Positions 18,070-27,299 of a DNA stretch of 64,000 nucleotides are shown here, in pieces. The position numbers were made by a program, and so were the translations under genes. The stretch is from ZC4RG17 sp036380875. GTDB lineage: Bacteria > Actinomycetota > Acidimicrobiia > Spongiisociales > ZC4RG35. The notes beneath the pieces were generated by a model that had not been told where the DNA came from, searched no databases, and saw only the letters and a program-made list of their open reading frames with translations. Position 1 is the stretch's first letter. Each line of letters starts with the position of its first letter. The DNA lies in assembly GCA_036380875.1 (NCBI GenBank), contig DASVDX010000086.1:1-64000 (forward strand), given 5' to 3'.

Positions 18070-19379
18070 ACGGCCTCCGAGAGAGCCCGGGGGAAGGCGG
18101 CGACGAGGACGACGAACCTCGCTCCGATCATCGCTGTCACAGCCCACCAAACCGCTTCGAGCCCCCATCCCTGGGCAACGACAACAGCGAGCACTGCTCC
18201 CGCTGCCACCGCCCCCGCCGCCGTCGAGTACAGGAGGTATCGCACCCGGAGCAGGCCCAGGTAGACGCCGTCCGCCACGAACACGAGCGCCGCCAGCGGC
18301 TGCATCGCCGCCGCCACGACCGCCGCCCGACCGATGAGGTCACTCACCTCCGGATCGGGCCCGAAGCCCGCCGCCAAGATGCCGCGGCCGAGGAGCAGGA
18401 GGACCATCAGCACCACCCCGACGGCCAGTCCCCACCAGCCGAGGCGGAGAGAAACGGCGCGAGCGGCTGTCCGGTCACTCTTTCCGATCTCGTCGGCGAC
18501 CATCGCCTGAGCGGCGATCGCCAGGGCGTCGACCGTCATCGCCAGCAGCAGCCATACCTGGGAAAGGACCTGATGGGCCGCCACCGACGCCGACCCGATC
18601 GCCGCCGCCACTGCGGTGGCGCCCGTCAGGGTCAGTTGGAGAAAGAGTGTGCGAATCGTGAGCACTCCCCCGGTGGCGAGCATCGGCCGCAGCTCCGCCA
18701 AGCGTGGGATCTGCCAACTCCAGCCGGCCCGATTCCCGTGGCGACGGAGCAGCCAGATGAACGTCACGGCAGCTCCCCACTGCGCCACCACCGTCGCCGC
18801 CGCCGCCCCTTCGATGCCCCACCCGAACCCGAAGATCAGGACCGGGTCGAGGACGGCGTTGGTCAGGTTGGCGGCCAAAGTCACGCCCATCGGCGTGCGG
18901 GTGTCGTGCATCCCCCGGTAGGCGCCGTGCCCCGCCGTCACCACCAGCATCGCCGGTGCGGCCAGCGCCCGAATACGCAGGTAGGCCATCGCCGGATCGA
19001 CCACCTCACCGGACGCCTGCATCAGCCGGACGAGGAAGGGGGCGAAGACGATCAGCCCGATGGCGGTGACGACCCCCAAGGCGAGACCCAGGAAGATGGC
19101 CTGGGCGACGACCCGCCCCGCCCCCGCGTCGTCCCCGGCGCCCAGCCGGCGAGCGACCATCGGCGTGGTGGCGTAGGCCAGGAAGTTGAAGACGAAGAAG
19201 GCAAACGAGAACAGCGCCGTGTCCACCCCCAGTGCCGCCAGTGACACCGTCCCCAGGCGGGAAACGAACACGGTGTCGACGAGGGACAGCAGCGGATCGG
19301 CAGCCAGCGCTCCCAAGGCCGGGACCGCCAGCCTGAGGATGCGCCGGTCGACCGAGCTCAGACGGGCTTGTCGGGCCAT
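18066..19379 (-). CDS. MATE family efflux transporter (DinF-like)
   Basis: A 437-residue protein with twelve membrane segments in two related halves. The first half shows LAVPALGALAADPLLSLVDT and VSRLGTVSLAALGV, typical of the DinF-like branch of MATE cation/drug antiporters. The second repeats the pattern with AAAIGSASVAAHQVLSQVW. Likely exports organic cations or metabolites using an ion gradient; substrate unknown. I start at MARQARLSSVDRRIL, which overlaps the end of nth by 22 bases; upstream in-frame codons are low quality. Convergent with the MFS gene. Confidence 0.88.
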   Translation of the reverse strand: MARQARLSSVDRRILRLAVPALGALAADPLLSLVDTVFVSRLGTVSLAALGVDTALFSFAFFVFNFLAYATTPMVARRLGAGDDAGAGRVVAQAIFLGLALGVVTAIGLIVFAPFLVRLMQASGEVVDPAMAYLRIRALAAPAMLVVTAGHGAYRGMHDTRTPMGVTLAANLTNAVLDPVLIFGFGWGIEGAAAATVVAQWGAAVTFIWLLRRHGNRAGWSWQIPRLAELRPMLATGGVLTIRTLFLQLTLTGATAVAAAIGSASVAAHQVLSQVWLLLAMTVDALAIAAQAMVADEIGKSDRTAARAVSLRLGWWGLAVGVVLMVLLLLGRGILAAGFGPDPEVSDLIGRAAVVAAAMQPLAALVFVADGVYLGLLRVRYLLYSTAAGAVAAGAVLAVVVAQGWGLEAVWWAVTAMIGARFVVLVAAFPRALSEAV

Positions 19380-20029
19380 GGGCAGTACAGGCGCAGCTCG
19401 CACGACCCGCACCGCGGGTTGCGGGCGGTGCACACGTCACGCCCGAATTGGATGAACCGCATGGAAATGCCTGCCCACGCCTCTTTGGGGAAGATGGCCT
19501 TCAGGTCCTGTTCGATCTTGTCCGGGTCGGTTTCGCGGGTGAGCTCCAGCCGGCGAGTGACCCGCTTCACGTGGGTGTCGACGGCGATCGCCGGCTTGTT
19601 CCATGCTTCGGCGAGGAGCACCGAGGCCGTCTTGCGTCCCACGCCCGGGAGCTCGACCAGCTCCTCGATCGTGTCCGGCACAACCCCGTCGTACAGCTCT
19701 TCGACGGCCGCCGCCAGGGCGATGATCGACTTGGTCTTCTGACGGTAGAAGCCCGTGGAGAAGATGATCTGCTCGACGTCCTCGGGGTTCGCTTCCGCCA
19801 GTTCGGCCGGACCGGGGTACCGCTCGAACAGGACCGGAGCGACCCGGTTGACGTTCTCGTCGGTGGTCTGGGCGGACAGGACTGTCGCCACGAGCAGTTC
19901 CCACGGCGACCGGTAGTCGAGGGCGGTGCGGATCGTGGGATAACGCTTGACGAGCCGGTTGAGGATGGCTCGCGCCCGCCCTCTCTCGGTGGCGGTAGGT
20001 CGGGTACCGTCGGCTCGCAATCCAGGCAC
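19358..20029 (-). CDS. nth: Endonuclease III (DNA glycosylase/AP lyase)
   Basis: A 223-residue base-excision repair enzyme for oxidised pyrimidines. The helix-hairpin-helix and catalytic lysine are in LPGVGRKTASVLL, the catalytic Asp in VDTHVKRVTRR, and the 4Fe-4S cluster loop has the exact C-x6-C-x2-C-x5-C spacing near the C-terminus. Start: longer reading would enter the divergent thioesterase gene, so I take the GTG at 20029; a TTG at 20020 is also possible. The gap to the divergent gene is only 43 bases. Confidence 0.93.
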   Translation of the reverse strand: MPGLRADGTRPTATERGRARAILNRLVKRYPTIRTALDYRSPWELLVATVLSAQTTDENVNRVAPVLFERYPGPAELAEANPEDVEQIIFSTGFYRQKTKSIIALAAAVEELYDGVVPDTIEELVELPGVGRKTASVLLAEAWNKPAIAVDTHVKRVTRRLELTRETDPDKIEQDLKAIFPKEAWAGISMRFIQFGRDVCTARNPRCGSCELRLYCPWPDKPV

Positions 20030-20072
20030 AGGCCGACGATGGTAGAGCCGACCGTCTGAGAGGAGTGCAGAG

Positions 20073-20510
20073 TTGCTCGACGCCGAAACCGCCGCCTTCG
20101 TGGAGGAGATTCGAGCCGAATATCCGGGATGTTTCGCCTGTGGCACCGACAACCCCATCGGCCTTCATCTGCAACCGGCGGAGATGGACGGCGACGAGGC
20201 AGTGGCGACCTTCAAGCCGATCACCCATCACGGCGGCGCCGGGGACACGCTGCACGGCGGCCTGGCCGCGACGGTCCTCGACGAGATCATGGTGTGGGCG
20301 GGCCTTCTCGCCGAGAAGGTGCTCACGGTGACCGGGACGATGGAGATGCGCTTCCTCCGCCCCATCAGGGTCACGGACGAGGTGGAGGCGAGAGGGAAGG
20401 TGGAGGAGCGCAGTGGGCGCCGGCTGCGTTGCTCGGGGGTGCTCCGGGTCGGCGGCGAGCCGGCGGTGACGGCGACGGGCCTCTACCTGGCGGTGCGGTC
20501 GTTCGACTGA
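20073..20510 (+). CDS. PaaI-like hotdog-fold thioesterase
   Basis: A 145-residue single hotdog domain. The sequence CFACGTDNPIGLHL, then HHGGAGDTLHGGLAATVLDEIM, is the pattern of PaaI/YbgC-like acyl-CoA thioesterases, with HGG-x-x-A...DE holding the active site. Substrate unknown. The start is TTG with a good GGAG site seven bases before it. Its 3' end overlaps the convergent small membrane gene by 28 bases. Confidence 0.85.
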   Translation: MLDAETAAFVEEIRAEYPGCFACGTDNPIGLHLQPAEMDGDEAVATFKPITHHGGAGDTLHGGLAATVLDEIMVWAGLLAEKVLTVTGTMEMRFLRPIRVTDEVEARGKVEERSGRRLRCSGVLRVGGEPAVTATGLYLAVRSFD

Positions 20511-20812
20511 GGTTCCGCCGTCCCCGGTGGGCCCGACGTCACCTTGTACTCCTCGGATTGCAGCTTGCGGGCGTAGCGCATGATGACCCGGATCGCCGCC
20601 ACGATCACGAGGAGGGCGACGGTGAGCCCTGTCGTCAGTTCCGGTGCGGCGGTGTACGGGTTGCGGCAGGTGGTGATGCCGTCGGGGCACAGCCCGAACC
20701 CGCTTCCCCCCTGCACGAGGCTGAGGAGGACGAGGAGTGGGATCACCGCGATCAGGAGCGCGGCGCCGATGAGGATGTAGACGATGACCCGAAGCAGGTG
20801 GACGGTCTTCAC
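20483..20812 (-). CDS. Small membrane protein, unknown
   Basis: A 109-residue protein with two clear membrane segments (VIVYILIGAALLIAVIPLLV near residue 10 and TTGLTVALLVIVAAIRVIM near residue 60). The loop between them has two cysteines (GLCPDGITTCRNPYT) that could form a disulfide outside the cell. The C-terminal tail is polar. No family recognised. It converges on the thioesterase gene with a 28-base overlap. Confidence 0.65.
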   Translation of the reverse strand: MKTVHLLRVIVYILIGAALLIAVIPLLVLLSLVQGGSGFGLCPDGITTCRNPYTAAPELTTGLTVALLVIVAAIRVIMRYARKLQSEEYKVTSGPPGTAEPQSNDRTAR

Positions 20813-20906
20813 TTACGCTGGCAACGGTAATCGGTGCTACCGGGACATCCGGTCATCGCCATCGCCGTGATACGTTGAGACGACCGAAGAGACATGGGGT
20901 TTCTGG

Positions 20907-21125
20907 ATGGCTGAGTTCGACGTCGACGCAATGATCGCCCGCTTCGCCGAGCGGGCCGAAGCGGTGAAGGACCGCCCGCTTCCCCCGGTGGCAGGTCCGG
21001 AGCGCAAGATCTTCCTCGAGCAGAAGGAGATCGACTACACCGACTTCACCTTGATCGCTGCCGCCAAGTGGTCGGTGGAAGACGACCACCTGGTTCTTCG
21101 CATTCCCCTCCGCCCGAACGGGTGA
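20907..21125 (+). CDS. Small conserved-looking protein upstream of ArsA pair
   Basis: A 72-residue protein with no family I can name. It begins with an amphipathic helix (VDAMIARFAERAEAVKDR), then a Pro-rich joint and a strand-rich end (IDYTDFTLIAAAKWSVEDDHLVLRIPL). One base separates its TGA from the GTG of the first ArsA gene, so it is the first member of a three-gene operon and may bind or regulate the ATPases. A TACGTT box at 20871-20876 could drive the operon. Confidence 0.7.
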   Translation: MAEFDVDAMIARFAERAEAVKDRPLPPVAGPERKIFLEQKEIDYTDFTLIAAAKWSVEDDHLVLRIPLRPNG

Positions 21126-21126
21126 T

Positions 21127-21972
21127 GTGAGCAGCCGGCTCGTCCTCATCTCCGGAAAGGGAGGGGTCGGGAAGTCGGCGGTTTCGGCCGCGTACGCCCT
21201 GGCGGCCCGCCGCCGCGGCGAACGAGTGCTCGCCATCGACATGCTCGATGGCAGCGGCCTCGGGGCCCACCTCGGCGAGCACGACCTGACCTTCAAACCC
21301 CGTCCGATCGGCGAAGGGTTGGAAGCGTCGACGATCGACCGGGCCGAAGCGCTCCTCGAGTACCTGCGGGTCCAAGTCGGCATCCCCGCCATCGCCACGA
21401 TCGGCCCGGCGGCCCGCGCCTTCGACGCCCTCGCCTCGACCGCCCCGGCCATCCGGGAGGTCGTGACGATCGGAAAAGTGCTGTGGGAGGTGAAACGCGG
21501 CGTCTGGGACCTGGTGGTCGCCGATGCCGCCCCCACAGGCCAGATCGGGAGCTACCTGCGGGCGGCGCGCACGGTTCGGGAGTTGGTCGCCAGCGGCCGC
21601 ATCCTCGACCAGGTGGAGTGGATGGAGCAGATCCTCACCGACGCGGAGCGGACCAACCTGGTCCTGGTGACCCTCCCGGAGGAACTGCCGACGGTCGAAA
21701 CCGCCGAGACGATCGAGTGGATCCGCAACGAGGGAGTGGTCGGCGCCATCACGGTGGTGGCCAACCGGGTGCTTCCTCCGCTCGAAGCCGACGTGCCCGA
21801 GAGCGACGGGCCAGTGGCCGAGGCCGCCGCTCTTCACCAGTCGCTGTGGGAGGAGCAGCAGCACTGGCTGTCCCAACTGCCGGTCGACACGTCCCTCCCC
21901 TACCTGTTCGGGACACACACTCCGGCAGAGGTGGCTGAGCGCCTCGCCGACTTCCTGGAGGCTGAGGGATGA
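21127..21972 (+). CDS. ArsA/Get3-family ATPase, subunit 1
   Basis: A 281-residue P-loop ATPase of the ArsA/GET3 class. The deviant Walker A is GKGGVGKSAV, with the signature lysine near its start, and the switch region is DAAPTGQIGSYLRA. It overlaps the second ATPase by ATGA. Paired ArsA-like ATPases of this kind are known in Actinobacteria (Rv3679/Rv3680 of M. tuberculosis), where they form a heterodimer linked to anion or metabolite tolerance. That comparison is from memory and the role here is inferred. No arsenite pump (arsB/acr3) or arsR is nearby, so arsenic export is unlikely. Confidence 0.85.
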   Translation: MSSRLVLISGKGGVGKSAVSAAYALAARRRGERVLAIDMLDGSGLGAHLGEHDLTFKPRPIGEGLEASTIDRAEALLEYLRVQVGIPAIATIGPAARAFDALASTAPAIREVVTIGKVLWEVKRGVWDLVVADAAPTGQIGSYLRAARTVRELVASGRILDQVEWMEQILTDAERTNLVLVTLPEELPTVETAETIEWIRNEGVVGAITVVANRVLPPLEADVPESDGPVAEAAALHQSLWEEQQHWLSQLPVDTSLPYLFGTHTPAEVAERLADFLEAEG

Positions 21973-22988
21973 CCAAGGCGCTGGTGGTCACTGGCGCCGG
22001 CGGTGTCGGAAAGACCACCATCTCGGCCGCGTTGGCAGTCACGGCGGCTCGCTCGGGCCTGCGGACGCTGGTCCTCACCGTCGACCCGGCCCAGAGGCTC
22101 AGCACGGCCCTCGGCATCGCCATCGGCAACGAGCCCGAGCCCCATCCCGAGGAACAAGGCCTGTGGGTGGCGATGCTCGACGCCACCGCCTCCTGGCAGG
22201 AGGTCGTGCGTCGTCACACCGACCCGGAGGTGGCGGAGCGTCTGATCGACAACGAGTTCTTCGCCGCCGCCACCTCCCATTTCCCGGCGTCGCAGTCGTT
22301 CGCCGCCGCCGAGCAGGCCGCCACCTACATCGACGCCCGGGCATGGGACCTCGTAGTCATCGACACTCCGCCGGCGGCGGGCGGCATCGACTTCTTCACC
22401 GCCCCGGCCCGTATGGCCGACCTGGTCGGCGGGCGGCTCCTGCGATGGCTGACCGGCGCCCGTCTGCCCGGCCGCCGCTTCCTGTTCGACCGGACGGCCA
22501 AGCCGATGCTGCGGCTGGCCGACCAGGTGCTCGGCTCGAACCTCCTGGAGCGAATCGCCGAGTTCTTCATGGACCTGCGAACCACCTACGACGGGGTCGC
22601 CAAGCGGGCGCGCCAGATAGAACGTCACATGCGGCGGGCGACGACGATCGTCGTCACGACTTCGGACCCCGCCCCGATGCGGGAGGCGGTCCGCTTCTTC
22701 CACGCCCTTCCCGAGGTGGCTTCACCGCCGGCTGCGGTTTTCTTCAACCGCAGCCTCCCGGAGAGCTGGATCGATGCCCGGGCTCCCCGTGGCACCGACG
22801 CGGCTCTCGCCGCCAACCTGGAACGGTGGGGCGTGGAGTCACAGAAGCAGCGGTCGGCTCGCCGCGAGCTCGGGGAGCGCCATCGGGTGGCGATCGTCAC
22901 TGTCCCGTGGCAGCGGCGGCCGCCGACAGACCTCGACTCACTGGCGGAGCTCATCGAGACCGCCGAATCCGTCCCGCAGTTGTGGTGA
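21969..22988 (+). CDS. ArsA/Get3-family ATPase, subunit 2
   Basis: A 339-residue partner of the preceding gene. Walker A GAGGVGKTTIS, then VDPAQRLSTALGI and the DTPPAAGGIDFFTAPARM switch. The protein is longer than subunit 1 by an Arg-rich helical insert around GARLPGRRFLFDRTAK and TYDGVAKRARQIERHMRR, possibly a client- or membrane-binding surface. Coupled to subunit 1 by a 4-base overlap. It ends directly against the convergent zinc-peptidase-like gene with no gap. Confidence 0.85.
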   Translation: MTKALVVTGAGGVGKTTISAALAVTAARSGLRTLVLTVDPAQRLSTALGIAIGNEPEPHPEEQGLWVAMLDATASWQEVVRRHTDPEVAERLIDNEFFAAATSHFPASQSFAAAEQAATYIDARAWDLVVIDTPPAAGGIDFFTAPARMADLVGGRLLRWLTGARLPGRRFLFDRTAKPMLRLADQVLGSNLLERIAEFFMDLRTTYDGVAKRARQIERHMRRATTIVVTTSDPAPMREAVRFFHALPEVASPPAAVFFNRSLPESWIDARAPRGTDAALAANLERWGVESQKQRSARRELGERHRVAIVTVPWQRRPPTDLDSLAELIETAESVPQLW

Positions 22989-23624
22989 TCAGCTGACGAG
23001 AGGCGACGCCAGGACGTACTGGCCGACGATGAACACCGGCGGGACGACGGGCTGAGCTACCTGGGTGCGGCCGATCCATTCCTCGACCAGAGTCAGCGCT
23101 TCGGCCGTGACCCGATGCCTGCTCTCCTCGCCGAGTGCCATGGCGACGGCATTGGCGAAGTACTCGGCGGGCCAGGTGACCGGGTCTCCGTCCTTCCACC
23201 AGGGCTTCGATGGGGAGATCCCCTGAGCGGCCCGGAACTCCTCGCCCACCGACTCGGCCGCACCGCAGGTGAAGTCGAGGTGATGGGCGAGTTCGTGGAA
23301 CACAACGAGACGGGGAAGGTCACCGGGCTTTACGTAGAGCGTCCCCGACGAAGGGGCGTAGGCGGCCCGGGGGCCCAAGTCGGGTTTGGCGACGATCCGA
23401 GGCGGCGTGGCCAGGAGGCACGAAGCATGTGCCGGGACGCCGGCGACGAACTCCTCCCACAGATCCTCGACGGCGGCAGCATCCGATCCGGACAGGCCGG
23501 CGATCTCGATCTTGGCCGGGAAGCGGGTCACAGACACGTGGTCGGTGACGGTCAGGGCGCCCGCGGGTGCAGCCCAAAGAAAGAAGGTGAAGACTACGCC
23601 CGCAATAGTGTGCACTCCCCGCAC
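22989..23624 (-). CDS. Secreted zinc metallopeptidase-like protein
   Basis: A 211-residue protein with a cleavable-looking signal peptide (about residues 1-24, VVFTFFLWAAPAGA before LTV) and one zincin motif, VVFHELAHHLD near residue 108. A downstream acidic stretch PAEYFANAVAMAL could give the third metal ligand. Two cysteines (SCLL, FTCGAAE) may form a disulfide. It is short for a peptidase and no known family stands out, so it may be an anchor-domain zincin or a non-catalytic relative. GTG start without a good ribosome site. Convergent with the ArsA pair. Confidence 0.65.
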   Translation of the reverse strand: MRGVHTIAGVVFTFFLWAAPAGALTVTDHVSVTRFPAKIEIAGLSGSDAAAVEDLWEEFVAGVPAHASCLLATPPRIVAKPDLGPRAAYAPSSGTLYVKPGDLPRLVVFHELAHHLDFTCGAAESVGEEFRAAQGISPSKPWWKDGDPVTWPAEYFANAVAMALGEESRHRVTAEALTLVEEWIGRTQVAQPVVPPVFIVGQYVLASPLVS

Positions 23625-23640
23625 CTACCCACTATCGGCT

Positions 23641-23692
23641 CGAGTGACTATGGAACTTGATGAAAAATCTACCCGAAAGGACTAGTCACTCG
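23641..23692. repeat. 10-bp inverted repeat in dnaE-peptidase gap
   Basis: CGAGTGACTA (23641-23650) recurs exactly inverted at 23683-23692 around an AT-richer 32-base spacer. It lies after dnaE and before the leftward peptidase gene, so it could be an operator or a weak dnaE terminator; no T tract follows. Confidence 0.4.
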
Positions 23693-23730
23693 CGGGGCGA
23701 AGCGGGCGAGGGCACGCCCGAGGCCATGGA

Positions 23731-26700
23731 TCAGATGACGGCTTTTTGGCCGAGCAGCTCTTTCAGCTCGGCGAACAACGCCGAGCGAGGCTCGACTCGG
23801 TGCTGGTCCGACAGTTTCAGCACCTTGTGGCCGTTGTCGCTCGTCATGTGGAGATAGACCGGCGCCGGGCCGGGATGGTTGGCGAGGATCTGCTTGAGGC
23901 GGTTCACCACGTCCGGTGACAGGCGGACAGCGGGCACCCGCAGCCGCACCGACTGGTCTTCGCGGATGTCGAGCTCGCGGATGTCTTTCACGACCACCTT
24001 GACCTCGTCGCCTCGATGGTCGAGATGCCCGTCGACGATGAGAATGGCGTCCTCCACGATGACGTGACCGACCTCCTGGACGGTGCGGGGGAAGCAGAGC
24101 GCTTCCACCGAGCCCTCCAGGGTCTCCAATTGGAAGAAGATCATCGGCTCGCCGTTCTTCGTCCACCGCCGGGTGATACCCGACACGAGGCCGCCGATCT
24201 TCACCGGGGCGCGGTCTTTCATGTCCTCCAGGTCGGCGAGCGAGGTCGGGGCGACAGAAGCGAGAGTGTTGCGGGCCCGCAGCAGGGGATGGTCGGAGAT
24301 GTACAGGCCGAGCATCTCTTTCTCGAACCCGAGCTTGACCTTGGTCTTCCACTCCTCGTCGGGGATGTCGAGATGCCCGTTGGCGGCGGCCACCTCCTCT
24401 CCGCCGAACAGCGAGAACTGGCCCATGTCCTCGTTGCGGCGCCGCTCCAGCGTGGCGTCGAGCATGTTCTCCGCCACGAGGAACAGGCCCTTCCTCGGGT
24501 GACCGAGGCCATCGAACGCTCCCGCCTTGATCAGTGACTCGACGGTCCGCTTGTTGAGGACGATCGGGTCGACCCGGTCGATGAAGTCGTTGAAGTCCTG
24601 GAACGGGCCCTCCCGGCGCGCCTCGAGGATCTTTTCGACGACGCCTTCGCCGACGTTGCGGATGGCAGACAGGCCGAAGCGGATCCGCCCGTCGTGGACG
24701 GTGAAGTCCATGCCCGACTCGTTGACGTCGGGCACGAGCACCTCGATGCCCATCTGGCGACACTCGTTCAGGTAGACGGCAGTGCGGTCCTTGTCCCGCT
24801 TGGTGGCGGTGAGGAGCGCCGCCATGTACTCGGCCGGGTAGTGGGCCTTGAGGTAGGCGGTCTGGTAGGCGAGCAGCCCGTAGGCGGCGCTGTGGGAGCG
24901 GTTGAAGCCGTAACCGGCGAAGTGGGCGATGAGGTCGAACAGCTCGGCGCCTTCCTGCTCCGAGTAGCCGTTCTCGACGCAGCCGGCGACGAACTTCGCC
25001 TTCTCGGCGTCCATCACCGACTTGATCTTCTTGCCCATCGCCTTCCGCAGGTTGTCGGCTTCGGCCATCGAGTAGCCGGCCATCGCCTGGGCGACCTGCA
25101 TGACCTGCTCCTGATACACCATGATCTGATAGGTGTCCTCGAGGAGCGGGGCGATCGCCGGGTGGAGCGGCTCGATGGGCTTGCGGCCGTTCTTGCGGTC
25201 GGCGTAGAGGTAGTGCATGTTCGCCCCCATCGGCCCGGGCCGGTAGAGGGCGTTGATGGCGACGATGTCCTCGAAATTGTCGGGCTGGAGGGCGCGGATG
25301 AGAGCACGCATGGCCCCACCCTCCAGTTGGAACACGCCCACGGTGTCGCCGCGACGCAGGAGGTCGAAGGTCTTCTCGTCGTCGAGCGGGACGTTGTCGA
25401 TGTCGATCCGCTCGCCGTGGGTCTCCTCGATGAGCTCCAGCGTCCGCTCGATGATGGAAAGGTTGCGCAGCCCGAGGAAGTCCATCTTCAACAGCCCCAG
25501 GGCCTCGACCGCACCCATCTCGTATTGGGTGACGATTTCGGCGCCCTCCCCCTTCTGTTGGATCGGGACGAGGTCGGTCAGCGGCTGCGGTGATATGACG
25601 ACGGCGGCGGCATGGATCGAGTCCTGGCGGCGCAGGCCCTCCAGATCGCGGGCGGCGTCGACCACCTCCCGGACCGCCGGGTCGCTCTGGTAGAGGTTGC
25701 GCAGCTCCTGGCCGTTGGCGTACCAGTCCCGGACGATGGCGTCGGCGGTCTCGTCGGGCGGGTTGAGGACCTGGTCGATGCTCGCTTCCTTGCCGAGGAT
25801 CGGCGGCGGCATCGCCTTGGCGATCTTGTCACCCAAGCCGTATGGATGACCCAGTACCCGGGCGGCGTCGCGGATGGCCTGCTTCCCCTTGATCGTGGAG
25901 AAGGTGATGATCTGGGCCACGTGATCCGAGCCGTACTTCTCGGCGGCGTAGCGGATCATCTCGCCCCGGTAGCGCTCGTCGAAGTCCATGTCGATGTCCG
26001 GCATCTGCCGGCGGCCCGGGTTGAGGAAGCGCTCGAAGATCAGCTTGTAGCGGATCGGGTCCAGGTCGGTGATCCGGAGGCAATAAGCGACGATCGAGCC
26101 TGCCGCCGAGCCCCGTCCCGGGCCGGTGCGGATCCCCTTCTCCCGTGCGAAACGGATCAGGTCCCACACGATGAGGAAGTAGGCGGGGAACCCCATCTCG
26201 TCGATGATCTTCAGCTCGTGCTGGATCCGCTCCCGCACCTCTTCGGGCAGGGGGTCGCCGTACCGCTCCTTCGCACCCGTGTAGACGAGCTCCTCCAGAT
26301 AGGACAGCTCGGTGTGGCCCTGCGGGACGGGGAACTGGGGCAGGAGGATCTTGCCGAACTCGAGATCCACGGTGGACCGTTCCACGATCCACAGGGTGTT
26401 GTCGCACGCCCCGGGGAACTCGTCTTCGGGGAACAGCCTCCTCATGTCCTCGGCCCGCTTCAGGTAGAAGTCGTTTCCGTGGAACTTCAGCCGGTTCTCG
26501 TCGGACTTCAGTGAGCCGGTCTGGATGCAGAGCAGGACGTCGTGAGCAGCGGCGTCCTCGGGTCGCGAGTAGTGGGCGTCGTTGGTGGCGAGAAGCGGGG
26601 CGTTGAGACGCCGGGATATCTCGAGCAGGTCGCCCATGATCTTCTGCTGGGCGGGGATGCCGTGGTTCTGGATCTCGATGAAGAAGTTGTCCCGCCCGAA

Positions 26701-27228
26701 GATGTCCTGGAACTTGGCGGCGGCGGCCAAAGCAGCGTCGAAGTCGCGGGGCTTGGCGCTGGAGTTCTCTTCGAGGCCGTAGTCGGGGCCGAGGAGCTGG
26801 GGCACCAGGCCACCGAGACAGCCGGAGGTGGCGATCACACCCTCCGAGTGCTCGGCCAGCAACTCGAAGTCCATCCGCGGCTTGTAGTAGTAGCCCTCGA
26901 GGAACGCCCGCGAGGACAGCTTCATCAGGTTCTTGTAGCCGGTCTCGTTTTCGGCGTAGAGCAGCAGGTGATAGCGCTGGTTGGCCGCTCCTACCGGCCG
27001 GTCGAACCGGGAGCCCTCGGTCAGGTATGCCTCGATCCCGATCACCGGCGTCAGGTCGTGGCTCTTGGCCGCTTTCACGAAGTCGACCACGCCGTAGAGG
27101 ACGCCGTGATCGGTGATCCCCACTCCCGGTTGCCCGTCCTCGGCGGCGATACGGACCACGTCCTTGATCCGCGCCGCACCGTCCAACATCGAATACTCGG
27201 TATGGAGATGGAGGTGAGCGAATGACAT
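23731..27228 (-). CDS. dnaE: DNA polymerase III alpha subunit
   Basis: The 1165-residue replicative polymerase, DnaE1 type. The N-terminal PHP domain has all nine metal ligands expected for an active PHP exonuclease: H7, H9, D16, H41, E66, H87, C137, D217 and H219. The catalytic core has the PDIDMDF aspartates near residue 400 and the GPGRGSAAGS loop. The helix-hairpin-helix and OB domains follow (PVKIGGLVSGI near residue 990). With no epsilon subunit here and PolA lacking proofreading, the PHP domain is the likely proofreader, as shown for M. tuberculosis DnaE1. A TAGAGT box 16 bases before the ATG could be its -10 element. Monocistronic or last in the lspA-rluD-rhomboid run. Confidence 0.98.
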   Translation of the reverse strand: MSFAHLHLHTEYSMLDGAARIKDVVRIAAEDGQPGVGITDHGVLYGVVDFVKAAKSHDLTPVIGIEAYLTEGSRFDRPVGAANQRYHLLLYAENETGYKNLMKLSSRAFLEGYYYKPRMDFELLAEHSEGVIATSGCLGGLVPQLLGPDYGLEENSSAKPRDFDAALAAAAKFQDIFGRDNFFIEIQNHGIPAQQKIMGDLLEISRRLNAPLLATNDAHYSRPEDAAAHDVLLCIQTGSLKSDENRLKFHGNDFYLKRAEDMRRLFPEDEFPGACDNTLWIVERSTVDLEFGKILLPQFPVPQGHTELSYLEELVYTGAKERYGDPLPEEVRERIQHELKIIDEMGFPAYFLIVWDLIRFAREKGIRTGPGRGSAAGSIVAYCLRITDLDPIRYKLIFERFLNPGRRQMPDIDMDFDERYRGEMIRYAAEKYGSDHVAQIITFSTIKGKQAIRDAARVLGHPYGLGDKIAKAMPPPILGKEASIDQVLNPPDETADAIVRDWYANGQELRNLYQSDPAVREVVDAARDLEGLRRQDSIHAAAVVISPQPLTDLVPIQQKGEGAEIVTQYEMGAVEALGLLKMDFLGLRNLSIIERTLELIEETHGERIDIDNVPLDDEKTFDLLRRGDTVGVFQLEGGAMRALIRALQPDNFEDIVAINALYRPGPMGANMHYLYADRKNGRKPIEPLHPAIAPLLEDTYQIMVYQEQVMQVAQAMAGYSMAEADNLRKAMGKKIKSVMDAEKAKFVAGCVENGYSEQEGAELFDLIAHFAGYGFNRSHSAAYGLLAYQTAYLKAHYPAEYMAALLTATKRDKDRTAVYLNECRQMGIEVLVPDVNESGMDFTVHDGRIRFGLSAIRNVGEGVVEKILEARREGPFQDFNDFIDRVDPIVLNKRTVESLIKAGAFDGLGHPRKGLFLVAENMLDATLERRRNEDMGQFSLFGGEEVAAANGHLDIPDEEWKTKVKLGFEKEMLGLYISDHPLLRARNTLASVAPTSLADLEDMKDRAPVKIGGLVSGITRRWTKNGEPMIFFQLETLEGSVEALCFPRTVQEVGHVIVEDAILIVDGHLDHRGDEVKVVVKDIRELDIREDQSVRLRVPAVRLSPDVVNRLKQILANHPGPAPVYLHMTSDNGHKVLKLSDQHRVEPRSALFAELKELLGQKAVI

Positions 27229-27299
27229 AGCTGTGATTCCGTCGACTCTAGCGAGTCGTCACCTCAGGGTCGCCTACCCCCGAAACCGGGCCTTCGCGA

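Noticed and set aside
21127..22988. Arsenite export ATPase
   Set aside because: The two ATPases belong to the ArsA family but there is no ArsB/Acr3 pump, ArsR or ArsC nearby, and paired forms in Actinobacteria serve other roles.
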